This document shows, one piece after another, positions 53,876 through 62,135 of a DNA stretch of 64,000 nucleotides. The notes beneath the pieces are model-generated. The model saw only the letters and a program-made list of their open reading frames with translations. It ran no database searches and was not told the origin of the DNA. Position numbers and translations under genes: made by a program. The stretch comes from Hyphomicrobiales bacterium (GTDB taxonomy: Bacteria; Pseudomonadota; Alphaproteobacteria; Rhizobiales; Beijerinckiaceae): contig JAFBAS010000078.1 of NCBI GenBank assembly GCA_019247605.1, positions 1 to 64,000 of the forward strand, in the 5' to 3' direction. Every line of letters starts with the position of its first letter. The first letter of the stretch is position 1.

Positions 53876-54984
53876 AGATTGCCTATTTCAGCCATTCCCT
53901 CATGTCTTGCTGGAATCACGGCAACGCGCATTTCTTGCGCGGCGTGTTGCGCGCCCTGATGCAAGCGGGAAACGAGGTTGCGGCCTTCGAGTCGCGCTCC
54001 GCCTGGAGCCTTTCCCATTTGCTGACCGATCATGGTGAGGAAGGCCTCGCGCCTTATCGCGCCGCCTATCCTGAACTGTCCTCATTGCAATATGACCGCG
54101 ATCTCGACCTCGCCTGCGCCCTTGCGGGTCGCGATCTCGTCATAGTGCATGAGTGGAATGAGCCTTGGCTCGTCGCGGCCATTGGGCATTTGCGAAAGCA
54201 CGGTGCAAAATTCACCTTGCTTTTTCACGACACCCATCATCGGGCGGTGAGTGAGCCGGAGGCAATTCGCCGTTTCGATCTCGACGGCTATGACGGCGTG
54301 CTCGCCTTCGGCGAGGCTTTGGCGCGGGTCTATCGGCGCTGGGGGTGGGGAGATCGGGTTTTCATTTGGCACGAGGCTGCCGACACAACCGTCTTTCACC
54401 CGCCTGCCGAGGAGGAGCGGCGAGAGGGTCTTGTTTGGATCGGAAATTGGGGAGACGGCGAGCGGACCGAAGAGCTCGAGAGTTTCCTGCTGCGCCCGGC
54501 AAGCGACGCTGGATTGCCTCTCGACATCTACGGCGTGCGCTATCCAGACGAAGCGATCACCACTCTTGGGCGCCACGGCGCGCACTATCGCAATTGGCTG
54601 GCGAATGTGCTTGTGCCCGAGATCTTCGCCCGCCATCTCGCGACCGTGCATGTGCCACGACGCTATTATGTCGAGGCGTTGCCCGGCATCCCGACCATAC
54701 GCGTCTTCGAGGCGCTCGCTTGCGGCATTCCGCTCCTTTCGGCGCCCTGGCACGACACGGAAGGTCTGTTTCGGCAGGGCGAAGACTATCTCCTCGCGAG
54801 CACCGAAAGCGAAATGGTGGCGCATATGCGGTCGCTGGCTCAGGACCGCGAACTTGCAGCCTCACTGGCGAGGAGCGGACTTGCCACCATTCGTGCGCGC
54901 CATAGCTGCGCCCATCGCGCCGCGGAACTTACGGCCATTGTCTCGCACCTCAAATCCGACGCAAGGCTGGAGGTCGCACAGTGA
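53872..54984 (+). CDS. CgeB-like glycosyltransferase 1
   Basis: A 370-residue GT-B protein of the CgeB/DUF3880 type. It opens KIAYFSHSLMSCWNHGNAHF, carries a DTHH motif (FHDTHHRAVSEPEAIRRFDL) after the first domain, and donor-side sequence RRYYVEALPGIPTIRVFEAL, then ACGIPLLSAPW. The GTG start overlaps the previous stop (GTGA). It is one of four related proteins in the operon; this copy is the one whose opening motif reads CWNHGNAHF rather than WGNGHAT. Confidence 0.8.
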   Translation: MKIAYFSHSLMSCWNHGNAHFLRGVLRALMQAGNEVAAFESRSAWSLSHLLTDHGEEGLAPYRAAYPELSSLQYDRDLDLACALAGRDLVIVHEWNEPWLVAAIGHLRKHGAKFTLLFHDTHHRAVSEPEAIRRFDLDGYDGVLAFGEALARVYRRWGWGDRVFIWHEAADTTVFHPPAEEERREGLVWIGNWGDGERTEELESFLLRPASDAGLPLDIYGVRYPDEAITTLGRHGAHYRNWLANVLVPEIFARHLATVHVPRRYYVEALPGIPTIRVFEALACGIPLLSAPWHDTEGLFRQGEDYLLASTESEMVAHMRSLAQDRELAASLARSGLATIRARHSCAHRAAELTAIVSHLKSDARLEVAQ

Positions 54985-56075
54985 AGATCGCCTTTTATGG
55001 CTCCAGCCTTCTCTCCTCCTATTGGAACGGCGCCGCCACTTACTATCGTGGCCTTCTGTTCGATCTCGCGCGGCGCGGCCACGAGATCGTCTTTTACGAG
55101 CCGGATGCTTTCGATCGCCAGAAGCACAAAGACATGGAAGCGCCGGATTGGGCGAGTGTTCGCGTCTATCCGGCAACGGAGGCGGCGATGCGGAGCGTCG
55201 TCGCCGAGGCCGCTCACGCCGATGTGGTGGTCAAGGCCAGCGGGGTCGGCGTGTTCGACGAGGAATTGCTGGCCGGGGTTATGCAAGCGGCGCACGCCAT
55301 GGCGATCCGCGTCTTTTGGGATGTCGATGCGCCGGCAACACTTGCGCAGATGAAGCGCGACCAGAACCACCCTGTGCGGCGCGCGCTACCGTTGCTCGAC
55401 ATCGTCTTCACCTACGGCGGTGGGCCGCCGGTGGTGAAGGCCTATCGCGGCTTCGGCGCCCGAGAATGCGTGCCCATCTACAACGCGCTCGATCCGACTA
55501 CGCATCATCCGGTCGCCGCGGACCCTCGCTTTGCCTGCGACCTCGCCTTTCTCGGCAACCGTCTTCCCGATCGCGAGACGCGGGTCGAGCATTTCTTCCT
55601 CGAGCCCGCCGCGAGAATGCCCGAGCGCGTGTTTCTCCTTGGCGGAAATGGTTGGGACACGAAGACGATGCCGTCGAACATACGCTCGATCGGCCATGTT
55701 TATACACGCGATCACAATGCCTTCAACGCGACGCCTCTTGCGGTTCTGAACATCGCGCGCGACAGCATGGCGGATATCGGCTACTCGCCCGCTACCCGGG
55801 TATTCGAAGCGGCGGGAAGTGCCGCTTGCCTGATTACGGACGCCTGGGAAGGGATCGAACTTTTTCTGACTCCTGAGAGCGAGGTTCTGGTGGCGCGCGA
55901 CGGACAAGATGTCGTGGAGCTGCTTGGGTCGCTGACGTGGGCAAGAGCACGCCGGATAGGCGAAGCAGCGCTGCAACGTATTTTGTGCGAGCACACCTAT
56001 GAACGTCGCGGTGCCGAAGTCGACGCGATCCTGAAAACGGCCGCGGCCATGAAAGCCGCAAGGAGTGCCGCGTGA
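54981..56075 (+). CDS. CgeB-like glycosyltransferase 2
   Basis: A 364-residue GT-B protein opening KIAFYGSSLLSSYWNGAATY. The DVDAPATLAQMKRDQ motif parallels the DIDTPVTLAKLE of the next protein, and the C-terminal donor part has DIGYSPATRVFEAAGSAACL and ITDAWEGIELFL. The start is GTG, overlapping the upstream stop by 4 nt. Donor and acceptor are unknown. Annotated relatives are often described as spore-maturation CgeB-like, although nothing here concerns spores. Confidence 0.8.
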   Translation: MKIAFYGSSLLSSYWNGAATYYRGLLFDLARRGHEIVFYEPDAFDRQKHKDMEAPDWASVRVYPATEAAMRSVVAEAAHADVVVKASGVGVFDEELLAGVMQAAHAMAIRVFWDVDAPATLAQMKRDQNHPVRRALPLLDIVFTYGGGPPVVKAYRGFGARECVPIYNALDPTTHHPVAADPRFACDLAFLGNRLPDRETRVEHFFLEPAARMPERVFLLGGNGWDTKTMPSNIRSIGHVYTRDHNAFNATPLAVLNIARDSMADIGYSPATRVFEAAGSAACLITDAWEGIELFLTPESEVLVARDGQDVVELLGSLTWARARRIGEAALQRILCEHTYERRGAEVDAILKTAAAMKAARSAA

Positions 56076-57238
56076 TGAAGCCGATGCGCGTGGTCGTGAT
56101 CGGGCTCAGCCTCTCGTCATCCTGGGGGAACGGGCACGCCACAACCTACCGGGCCTTGTTGCGCGGCCTGGCTGGCCGGGGGCACGAGGTCTCGTTCCTG
56201 GAACGTGATCAGCCCTGGTACGCGGAACATCGGGATCTCAGGCGGCCTGATTTCTGTGCGCTTCACTTCTACCGCGACTTACGGGACCTCGAGCGCTTCC
56301 AGAGCACAATCGTCAACGCCGACGCGGTCATCGTCGGGTCTTACGTGGCGAACGGGGTGGCGATCGGCGAATGGGCGCAGGGCCTGAGGAGGGGCGTCAC
56401 CGCGTTCTACGACATCGACACGCCCGTCACGTTGGCGAAGCTCGAGGCCAAGGATTACGAATACCTATCGCCTTCGATCATCCCGGGCTACGACCCTTAT
56501 CTCTCGTTCACGGGCGGACCGGCGCTCCAGGTTCTGGAAAGCCGATACGGAGCTCCCGCCGCACGAGTCCTCTATTGCTCGGTCGATGAGGCGCTTTATC
56601 CGCCCCTCCGGCTCACTCCGTGTTTCGATCTTGGTTATCTCGGTACCTACAGCCCTGATCGGCAGCCGGTGCTCGAGCGGCTTTTGCTCGAACCTGCCCG
56701 GAAGGCGCCCGAGCTTCGCTTCGTGGTGGCAGGCGCGCAGTTTCCTGATCATTTGGATTGGCCGAACAATGTCACGCGGGTGGCGCATGTGGCGCCTTGT
56801 GAGCATCCCGAATTCTATGCGCGCTGCCGCTTCACTCTCAACGTCACGCGCGCTTCCATGGTGCGGGCGGGGTTCAGTCCGAGCGTGCGCCTTTTCGAGG
56901 CGGCGGCTTGCGCGAGCCCGATCATTTCCGATTGTTGGCCGGGCCTCGATACGATTTTCCGGCCCGGAAAGGAAATCCTGCTTGCTGAGACGACCGCGAC
57001 CGTGCTCGGCCTGCTTCGCGGAATGAATGATGATGCTCGCCGTACCCTTGCGCACGCGGCTCGCTGCCGTATCCTGACCGCCCATACCGCGCAGCATCGA
57101 GCAGGTGAGCTCGAAGGTTATCTGCTCGATGCGATGGAGCGGCGAAGGTGCACCGCTTTTGGTCCTCGGGTCTTTTCCGAAGCTCGGATGCGCGAGCATC
57201 CGGCCTCCCACAGCAAGGTCGCCGCTTTGCCGAGGTGA
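56072..57238 (+). CDS. CgeB-like glycosyltransferase 3
   Basis: A 388-residue GT-B protein starting GTG-ATG across the previous stop (GTG 56072 or ATG 56075). Opening: VVVIGLSLSSSWGNGHATTY, then FLERDQPWYAEHRDL and AFYDIDTPVTLAKLEAKDY. The donor-side is FSPSVRLFEAAACASPIISD, then CWPGLDTIF. It is clearly a close paralogue of the protein at 59440-60561 (SSSWGNGHAT, FERNTSYYAQNRDL, FYDLDTPVTLERL). Its stop overlaps the GTG of a 50-residue ORF. Confidence 0.82.
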   Translation: MMKPMRVVVIGLSLSSSWGNGHATTYRALLRGLAGRGHEVSFLERDQPWYAEHRDLRRPDFCALHFYRDLRDLERFQSTIVNADAVIVGSYVANGVAIGEWAQGLRRGVTAFYDIDTPVTLAKLEAKDYEYLSPSIIPGYDPYLSFTGGPALQVLESRYGAPAARVLYCSVDEALYPPLRLTPCFDLGYLGTYSPDRQPVLERLLLEPARKAPELRFVVAGAQFPDHLDWPNNVTRVAHVAPCEHPEFYARCRFTLNVTRASMVRAGFSPSVRLFEAAACASPIISDCWPGLDTIFRPGKEILLAETTATVLGLLRGMNDDARRTLAHAARCRILTAHTAQHRAGELEGYLLDAMERRRCTAFGPRVFSEARMREHPASHSKVAALPR

Positions 57239-57387
57239 GCAAAGTGACATTGCACCGGTGCTTCAGAGACGGTGCTCTCCACTATCAGATTTTCCTGATC
57301 GGAGAGATCGAGCAGGGACCCGCCGGAACGGAAGATAGCGAGCAGCGTTCACGGATGGAAAGGGCGCCTTGGGTTTTTGAGCAATGA
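57235..57387 (+). CDS. 50-residue coupled small ORF in the sugar operon
   Basis: GTG 57235 overlaps the glycosyltransferase stop (GTGA), and its own TGA overlaps the next ATG (ATGA), so it is coupled on both sides like every neighbour. The product (MSKVTLHRCFRDGALHYQIF, then IGEIEQGPAGTEDSE and ending APWVFEQ) has no membrane helix and no domain I recognise. The two-sided overlap is the main evidence that it is real; a random in-frame overlap at both ends is unlikely but not impossible. It could be a small subunit or chaperone-like partner, or merely a translational bridge. Confidence 0.55.
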   Translation: MSKVTLHRCFRDGALHYQIFLIGEIEQGPAGTEDSEQRSRMERAPWVFEQ

Positions 57388-57602
57388 CGGTCAACCTTTA
57401 TAAGGTCAGCGGAACGGGTCAAAGCTGGACGCTTTCTCGCAACGGCGAATTGGGTGCCAGCTATACCTCCGAGGAGGGCGCGTTCGAGGCCGCGGTTCTC
57501 GGGGCCACCAATGATTTGCGCGCCGGTGACGAGATCACGATCGAGGTCAAGCGCTCCGACACTCGCCAGATTGACGCCGCGGCAACTCCCGAACGCGGGT
57601 GA
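57384..57602 (+). CDS. 72-residue hypothetical protein in the sugar operon
   Basis: ATG 57384 overlaps the stop of the preceding small ORF (ATGA). The protein (VNLYKVSGTGQSWTLSRNGE, TSEEGAFEAAVLGATNDLRA and GDEITIEVKRSD) reads as one compact alpha/beta domain, similar in style to DUF2188 proteins, which is only a resemblance. No strong ribosome site is present, consistent with translational coupling. It is followed by 117 nt before the inositol-phosphate synthase gene, the largest gap inside the operon. Confidence 0.6.
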   Translation: MTVNLYKVSGTGQSWTLSRNGELGASYTSEEGAFEAAVLGATNDLRAGDEITIEVKRSDTRQIDAAATPERG

Positions 57603-57719
57603 TCTCCAGCTGACGGCGGCTTGCGCCGCCACGCCGAGGCTGGACGCGCTTCGGAACCTTTCGGCTTTCGTTCTGTTGAGTTCTGGAATCGGGTCACGTC
57701 GCGATTTCGGGAGGAGCTC

Positions 57720-58817
57720 TTGGGCTCGGGAAAGCTGCGCGTCGGCATCGTCGGCGTGGGAAATTGCGCCTCCTCTTTTGTCCAGGGGCTGACTTACTAC
57801 CGAGGCGCCGCGTCAAACGAACCGATCCCTGGGCTTACCAATCCCATACTCGGCGGGTATCATGTCGACGACATCCAAATCGCGTCGGCCTTCGACATCG
57901 CGGCCTCAAAGGTCGGCCTCGATCTCGCGGACGCAATTTACGCACCGCCCAACAATACCTTCCGTTTCGCCGATGTGCCGAAATGCGGCGTTACTGTCGA
58001 GCGTGGAAGGACGCTTGATGGGTTAGGCCTATATTTGCGCGACGAGATCGCCGAGGCCGATGGGCCCGAATGCGATGTGGCACAAACGCTGCGGCGCACC
58101 GGAACGCAAATCGTCGTTTGTTATCTTCCGGTCGGATCGCAACAAGCGGTCGAATGGTACGCCGAGCAGGCTCTGCAAGGGGGCTGCGCTTTTGTCAATT
58201 GCGTGCCGGTATTCATCGCCTCGAACCCTTGTTGGCGCGAGCGCTTCGAGAAAGAAAAGCTGCCGCTCATCGGGGACGACATCAAAAGCCAGGTTGGCGC
58301 CACGATCGTGCATCGAGTGCTTACCAACTTGTTTCGCGAGCGCGGCGTAAGGCTCGACCGGACCTACCAGCTCAACTTCGGGGGAAACACCGATTTTCGC
58401 AACATGCTCGAGCGCTCGAGACTCGAGTCGAAGAAGATTTCAAAGACGCAGGCGGTCATGAGCCAACTTGACATCCCGCTCGCTCCAGAAAACATCCATG
58501 TCGGGCCCAGCGACTTCGTACCTTGGCTCACCGACCGAAAATTCTGTCACATCCGCATGGAAGGTACCACATTCGGAGGCGTGCCCATCACCGCGGAGGT
58601 GAAGCTCGAAGTTTGGGATTCCCCTAATTCGGCCGGCATTGTGATCGACGCGGTCCGCTGCGCCAAGCTCGCGCTCGACCGTAAAATCGCAGGTGCGCTT
58701 ATCGGCCCGTCGAGCTACTTCATGAAGTCGCCACCCCGGCAGTTCACGGATGCGGATGCTCGCGAGCGCACCCTGCAGTTCGTGTCAGGCAACGGCGCCA
58801 CTGGTCGTCTTTCGTGA
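57720..58817 (+). CDS. ino1: inositol-3-phosphate synthase
   Basis: A 365-residue NAD-dependent synthase that converts glucose 6-phosphate to 1D-myo-inositol 3-phosphate. The Rossmann start is [20 protein letters not shown]. The catalytic-domain hallmarks are [20 protein letters not shown] and the lysine-bearing [20 protein letters not shown]. The size and motifs fit the short actinobacterial/archaeal type rather than the 500-residue eukaryotic type. TTG 57720 is chosen: GGGAGGAG lies 3-5 nt upstream and conserved sequence starts right after; the frame open to 57621 adds unlike residues. De novo inositol synthesis is uncommon in alphaproteobacteria, so its place inside a glycosyltransferase operon implies an inositol-containing product. 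Confidence 0.88.
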   Translation: MGSGKLRVGIVGVGNCASSFVQGLTYYRGAASNEPIPGLTNPILGGYHVDDIQIASAFDIAASKVGLDLADAIYAPPNNTFRFADVPKCGVTVERGRTLDGLGLYLRDEIAEADGPECDVAQTLRRTGTQIVVCYLPVGSQQAVEWYAEQALQGGCAFVNCVPVFIASNPCWRERFEKEKLPLIGDDIKSQVGATIVHRVLTNLFRERGVRLDRTYQLNFGGNTDFRNMLERSRLESKKISKTQAVMSQLDIPLAPENIHVGPSDFVPWLTDRKFCHIRMEGTTFGGVPITAEVKLEVWDSPNSAGIVIDAVRCAKLALDRKIAGALIGPSSYFMKSPPRQFTDADARERTLQFVSGNGATGRLS

Positions 58818-59413
58818 TGGCCAATTTTTATCTCATTCGACACGCGGTGCATGACGCTTTGGGCGAACGCCTCACGGGCCGCAGCCCAGGCGTAAGCCTC
58901 GACCGGGAAGGGCGCGCGCAGGCGCAAGAACTCGCGGAGCGGCTGAAGGGCGAGCATGTCACGCGGGTGCAGGCTAGCCCGCGCGAGCGAGCCAGCGAGA
59001 CGGCCGAGTTCGTTGCGCGAGCTTGCGGGCTGACCCCGATCGAAACTACTTCCGCCTTGGACGAGGTCGATTTCGGCACGTGGTCCGGAATGGAGCTCGC
59101 GGCGCTTTCACGTGATCCCGCCTGGCGCGACTGGAACGAACATCGGGCGAGCGCGCGCACTCCTGGTGGTGAAACGATGCTCGACGTCCAAGAGCGCGTC
59201 GTCAGGCACATGGCTCGCATGGCTTGTGAGATGCGCGATGAAATCGCGGTTCTTGTCACGCACGCCGAGGTCATCAGAGCCGCGCTTCTGCACTGGCTCG
59301 AGCTTTCGCTGGACGATTGGCCGCGCATCGAGATCGCGCCTGCCTCGATCAGCAAAGTCGCGCTCGACGAGCAGGGCGCGCGCGTCATCGCCATCAACGA
59401 GGTGGTGGCCTGA
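58817..59413 (+). CDS. histidine phosphatase family protein
   Basis: A 198-residue phosphatase of the phosphoglycerate-mutase superfamily. The phospho-His motif is YLIRHAVHD (RHA in place of RHG, as in several phosphatases of the family), followed by RASETAEFVARACGL and the second catalytic His in VLVTHAEVIRAAL. ATG 58817 overlaps the synthase stop (TGATG). Directly after an inositol-phosphate synthase, it is a natural candidate to remove phosphate from inositol 3-phosphate or a glycosylated inositol phosphate. That is inference from context. Confidence 0.84.
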   Translation: MANFYLIRHAVHDALGERLTGRSPGVSLDREGRAQAQELAERLKGEHVTRVQASPRERASETAEFVARACGLTPIETTSALDEVDFGTWSGMELAALSRDPAWRDWNEHRASARTPGGETMLDVQERVVRHMARMACEMRDEIAVLVTHAEVIRAALLHWLELSLDDWPRIEIAPASISKVALDEQGARVIAINEVVA

Positions 59414-59439
59414 ATGTGCGACGCGGAGGAATTTCTCCA

Positions 59440-60561
59440 ATGAAGCTGGTCGTGTTCGGCCTGACGATCAGTTCGTCTTGGGGGAATGGGCACGCGACGT
59501 TGTGGCGCGGACTTCAGCGCGCTCTTGCGGTTCGCGGATGGCGGGTGACGTTCTTCGAACGCAACACGAGCTATTACGCGCAGAACCGGGATCTCGATGA
59601 GCTGCCCGAAGGCGAGCTCGTCATCTACGATGATTGGCCCGAGATCGAGTCTCGCGCGCGTCGCGAGGTGGCCACAGCCGACGTGGCCATGGTCACCTCC
59701 TATTGTCCGGACGGCATCGCGGCGAGCGATCTCGTCCTTGGTGGGCCGCACGCCTTGCGTGTCTTTTATGATCTCGACACGCCAGTGACGCTCGAGCGCC
59801 TGCGGCGCGGTGACCCGACAAGCTACATCGGGCCGCGAGGCTTGGCGGATTTCGATCTGGTGTTGAGCTTCACTGGGGGTGTCGCCCTCGAAGGCCTCGC
59901 CTCTCTTGCGGGCGCGCGCGAAGTTCACCCGCTTTATGGGCATGTCGATCCGCAAATCCATCGGCCGGGAATGGCCGCCGCGGCCTATCGTTCCGATTTC
60001 TCGTATATCGGCACTTATGCGGCTGATCGCCAGGCGGCACTCAATCGTCTCTTCATCGAACCTGCGAGCCGGCGCCCCCACTTTCGCTTCGTGCTCGCAG
60101 GTGCTCAGTATCCGCAAGGCTTCCCCTGGACGGCAAACATCTTTTTTGTACGACATCTGCCGCCTGCACGGCATGCCTCGTTTTATGCTTCCTCTCGCCT
60201 GACCCTCAACGTCACACGAAGCGACATGGCGAGGATGGGGTGGTGCCCCTCGGGTCGCCTCTTCGAGGCCGCTGCGTGCGGCACCGCGATCTTCAGCGAT
60301 AGCTGGGAAGGCCTTGACTCGTTTTTCGAGCCCGAGCGCGAAATTCTGACCGGCGCGAGTTGTGGCGATGTGATCGCCGCGCTCGACCTGCCCGCGGAAC
60401 GCCTTGCCCGGCTTGGGGCCAACGCGCGTGAGCGCGTGCTTGCCGAGCACACATCCGCGCATCGCGCTCGGCAATTCGAGGACATGATCGCCGCTTCTGG
60501 CTTAACGAGGAAGCAGCCTCGGATCGGAGCGGATTCGCGCGAAGCCACGGCGGAGGCCTGA
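59440..60561 (+). CDS. CgeB-like glycosyltransferase 4
   Basis: A 373-residue GT-B protein from ATG 59440 (GCGGAGGA about 10 nt before). Opening: LVVFGLTISSSWGNGHATLW, then FFERNTSYYAQNRDLDELPE and RVFYDLDTPVTLERLRRGDP. Donor side: CPSGRLFEAAACGTAIFSD, then SWEGLDSFF. It is the closest paralogue of the protein at 56072-57238 and probably acts on a related acceptor. The frame reaches back to 59317 inside the phosphatase gene; that extension is not conserved. Confidence 0.82.
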   Translation: MKLVVFGLTISSSWGNGHATLWRGLQRALAVRGWRVTFFERNTSYYAQNRDLDELPEGELVIYDDWPEIESRARREVATADVAMVTSYCPDGIAASDLVLGGPHALRVFYDLDTPVTLERLRRGDPTSYIGPRGLADFDLVLSFTGGVALEGLASLAGAREVHPLYGHVDPQIHRPGMAAAAYRSDFSYIGTYAADRQAALNRLFIEPASRRPHFRFVLAGAQYPQGFPWTANIFFVRHLPPARHASFYASSRLTLNVTRSDMARMGWCPSGRLFEAAACGTAIFSDSWEGLDSFFEPEREILTGASCGDVIAALDLPAERLARLGANARERVLAEHTSAHRARQFEDMIAASGLTRKQPRIGADSREATAEA

Positions 60562-60564
60562 AAG

Positions 60565-61362
60565 ATGTGGGGTATCGTTCCGGCCGCCGGACGCGGCACA
60601 CGCATTCAGCCGCTCGCCTTTTCCAAGGAGCTTCTGCCGGTCGGAAGTTGTCGCAAGGGAGAGGGCGAACGTCCGTGCGCGGTGAGCGAATACCTCGTCG
60701 AGCGCATGATTCTTGCGGGGGCCGACAAACTCGCCTTCGTGATCGGGGCGGGCAAATCCGACATCGTGAGCTACTACGGCGCAGGTTACGAACATGCCAT
60801 GGTTACTTATGTGGTTCAGCCGGCGCCTCTCGGCCTCTGCGATGCGATCTTCCGCGCCGCCCCTCTCGTCGGCAGCGAGCCCGTCCTCGTTGGTCTGCCC
60901 GATACGATCTGGTTCCCAAAGGAGGGCTTCAGCGCTCTTGCGGAGGACAAGCTGTCCTTTCTTCTTTTCCCCGTCGCTCGGCCGGAGCTTTTCGACGCGG
61001 TCCTGCTCGACCAGAGGGATCGCGTAACCAAGATCGAGGTGAAGCAGCCGGGCGAGGCTTCCCGCTGGGTTTGGGGAGCTTTCAAGCTGCCGGCGCGCGT
61101 CTTCCACGAATTGCATGCCCTTTGGGCGCGGCCGGAGAGGCGCGATGAATACATGGGTACGCTGGTAAACGCCTACATCGCCGAGGGCGGAGAGGCGGTC
61201 GGCATCAAGTCAGGTGAAGCCTATGTGGATGTCGGGACGGTGAACGGTTACGAGGCGGCACTCAAGCTCCTCGCCCTAGGAGGTCGGCAGGATCGGGAGA
61301 GCGAGCGCGTTCGACTCTCCATCACCGAGCCCCTTGGCAAAACTTTCGCTCCGGCGGCCTAG
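60565..61362 (+). CDS. sugar-nucleotidyltransferase (RmlA/GalU-like)
   Basis: A 265-residue NTP-transferase. Nucleotide-binding motif: IVPAAGRGTRIQPLAFSKEL (the usual P-K of the family is S-K here), LLPVG, then VVQPAPLGLCDAIFRAAPLV and VGLPDTIWFPKEGF. KSGEAYVDVGTVNGYEAALK closes the fold. It should join a sugar 1-phosphate to NTP, giving the activated sugar used by the epimerases and glycosyltransferases of the operon. The ATG lies 3 nt after the upstream stop; 8 nt separate it from the methyltransferase gene. Confidence 0.85.
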   Translation: MWGIVPAAGRGTRIQPLAFSKELLPVGSCRKGEGERPCAVSEYLVERMILAGADKLAFVIGAGKSDIVSYYGAGYEHAMVTYVVQPAPLGLCDAIFRAAPLVGSEPVLVGLPDTIWFPKEGFSALAEDKLSFLLFPVARPELFDAVLLDQRDRVTKIEVKQPGEASRWVWGAFKLPARVFHELHALWARPERRDEYMGTLVNAYIAEGGEAVGIKSGEAYVDVGTVNGYEAALKLLALGGRQDRESERVRLSITEPLGKTFAPAA

Positions 61363-61370
61363 GAGGAGAG

Positions 61371-62135
61371 ATGCCGATGCACTACTCCGCCGACGAGATC
61401 CGCAGACGGGCGGAAGCGCTCGGCCCCTGGTTCCACAACATCGAGCTTGGGGGAATCGTCACCGCGCCAAACCATTTCCTCGGTGACTATCCGGCGGTCA
61501 AATGGAGGAAGTTTGCCGATTCGATCCCGGCCGATCTTTCCGGCAAGAGCGTGCTCGATATCGGTTGCAACGGCGGTTTCTACTCCATCCAGATGAAGCG
61601 GCGCGGCGCCGCGCACGTGCTCGGCATCGACAGCGATCGCGAATATCTCGAGCAGGCGCGATTTGCGGCAGCGGTCGCCGATCTCGACATCACGTTCGAG
61701 CAGCTGTCGGTGTACGATGTCGGCGCGCTTGGTCGGCGCTTCGACATCGTGCTCTTCATGGGGGTTTTGTACCATCTTCGACATCCGCTGCTCGCGCTCG
61801 ACCTCATCCGCGCGCACGTGGCAGGCGACATGCTGGTGTTTCAGTCCATGCAGCGGGGAAGTCCCGAGGCAGAGCCGGTCGCCGCAGATTATGAATTCTG
61901 GGACGCGGCACCTTTCGAACGCCCGGATTTTCCGAAGCTCCACTTCATCGAGGAGCGTTACGCGGCCGATCCGACCAACTGGTGGATTCCAAATCGTGCC
62001 TGCGTCGAAGCCATGTTGCGCAGCTCCGGCTTCGAGATCGTGTCGCGGCCGGAGGAGGAGGTCTATGTCTGCCGCGTGGCGGCGACGTCGGCGGCGGAAG
62101 GGGCTGTGCATCCGGCAAGGGGTCCAAGGCCATGA
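61371..62135 (+). CDS. SAM-dependent methyltransferase (TIGR04290-like)
   Basis: A 254-residue class-I methyltransferase. SAM motif I is VLDIGCNGGFYSIQMKRRGA, acidic motif II HVLGIDSDREYLEQA, and FDIVLFMGVLYHLRHPLLAL follows. The opening GPWFHNIELGGIVTAPNHF and NWWIPNRACVEAMLRSSGFE are CmoB-like and fit, from memory, the Rta_06860 family (TIGR04290) that accompanies the B12-radical SAM proteins of rhizobacteria. It probably O-methylates a sugar or cyclitol. ATG 61371 follows AGGAGGAGAG; a second ATG lies two codons later. Its stop overlaps the next ATG. Confidence 0.85.
   Translation: MPMHYSADEIRRRAEALGPWFHNIELGGIVTAPNHFLGDYPAVKWRKFADSIPADLSGKSVLDIGCNGGFYSIQMKRRGAAHVLGIDSDREYLEQARFAAAVADLDITFEQLSVYDVGALGRRFDIVLFMGVLYHLRHPLLALDLIRAHVAGDMLVFQSMQRGSPEAEPVAADYEFWDAAPFERPDFPKLHFIEERYAADPTNWWIPNRACVEAMLRSSGFEIVSRPEEEVYVCRVAATSAAEGAVHPARGPRP

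Noticed and set aside
57235-57602. Small ORFs as precursor peptides for a RiPP made by the radical SAM enzyme
   Set aside because: Neither has a Gly-Gly or other leader boundary, a Cys/Thr-rich core or repeats, and the other genes all concern sugars.
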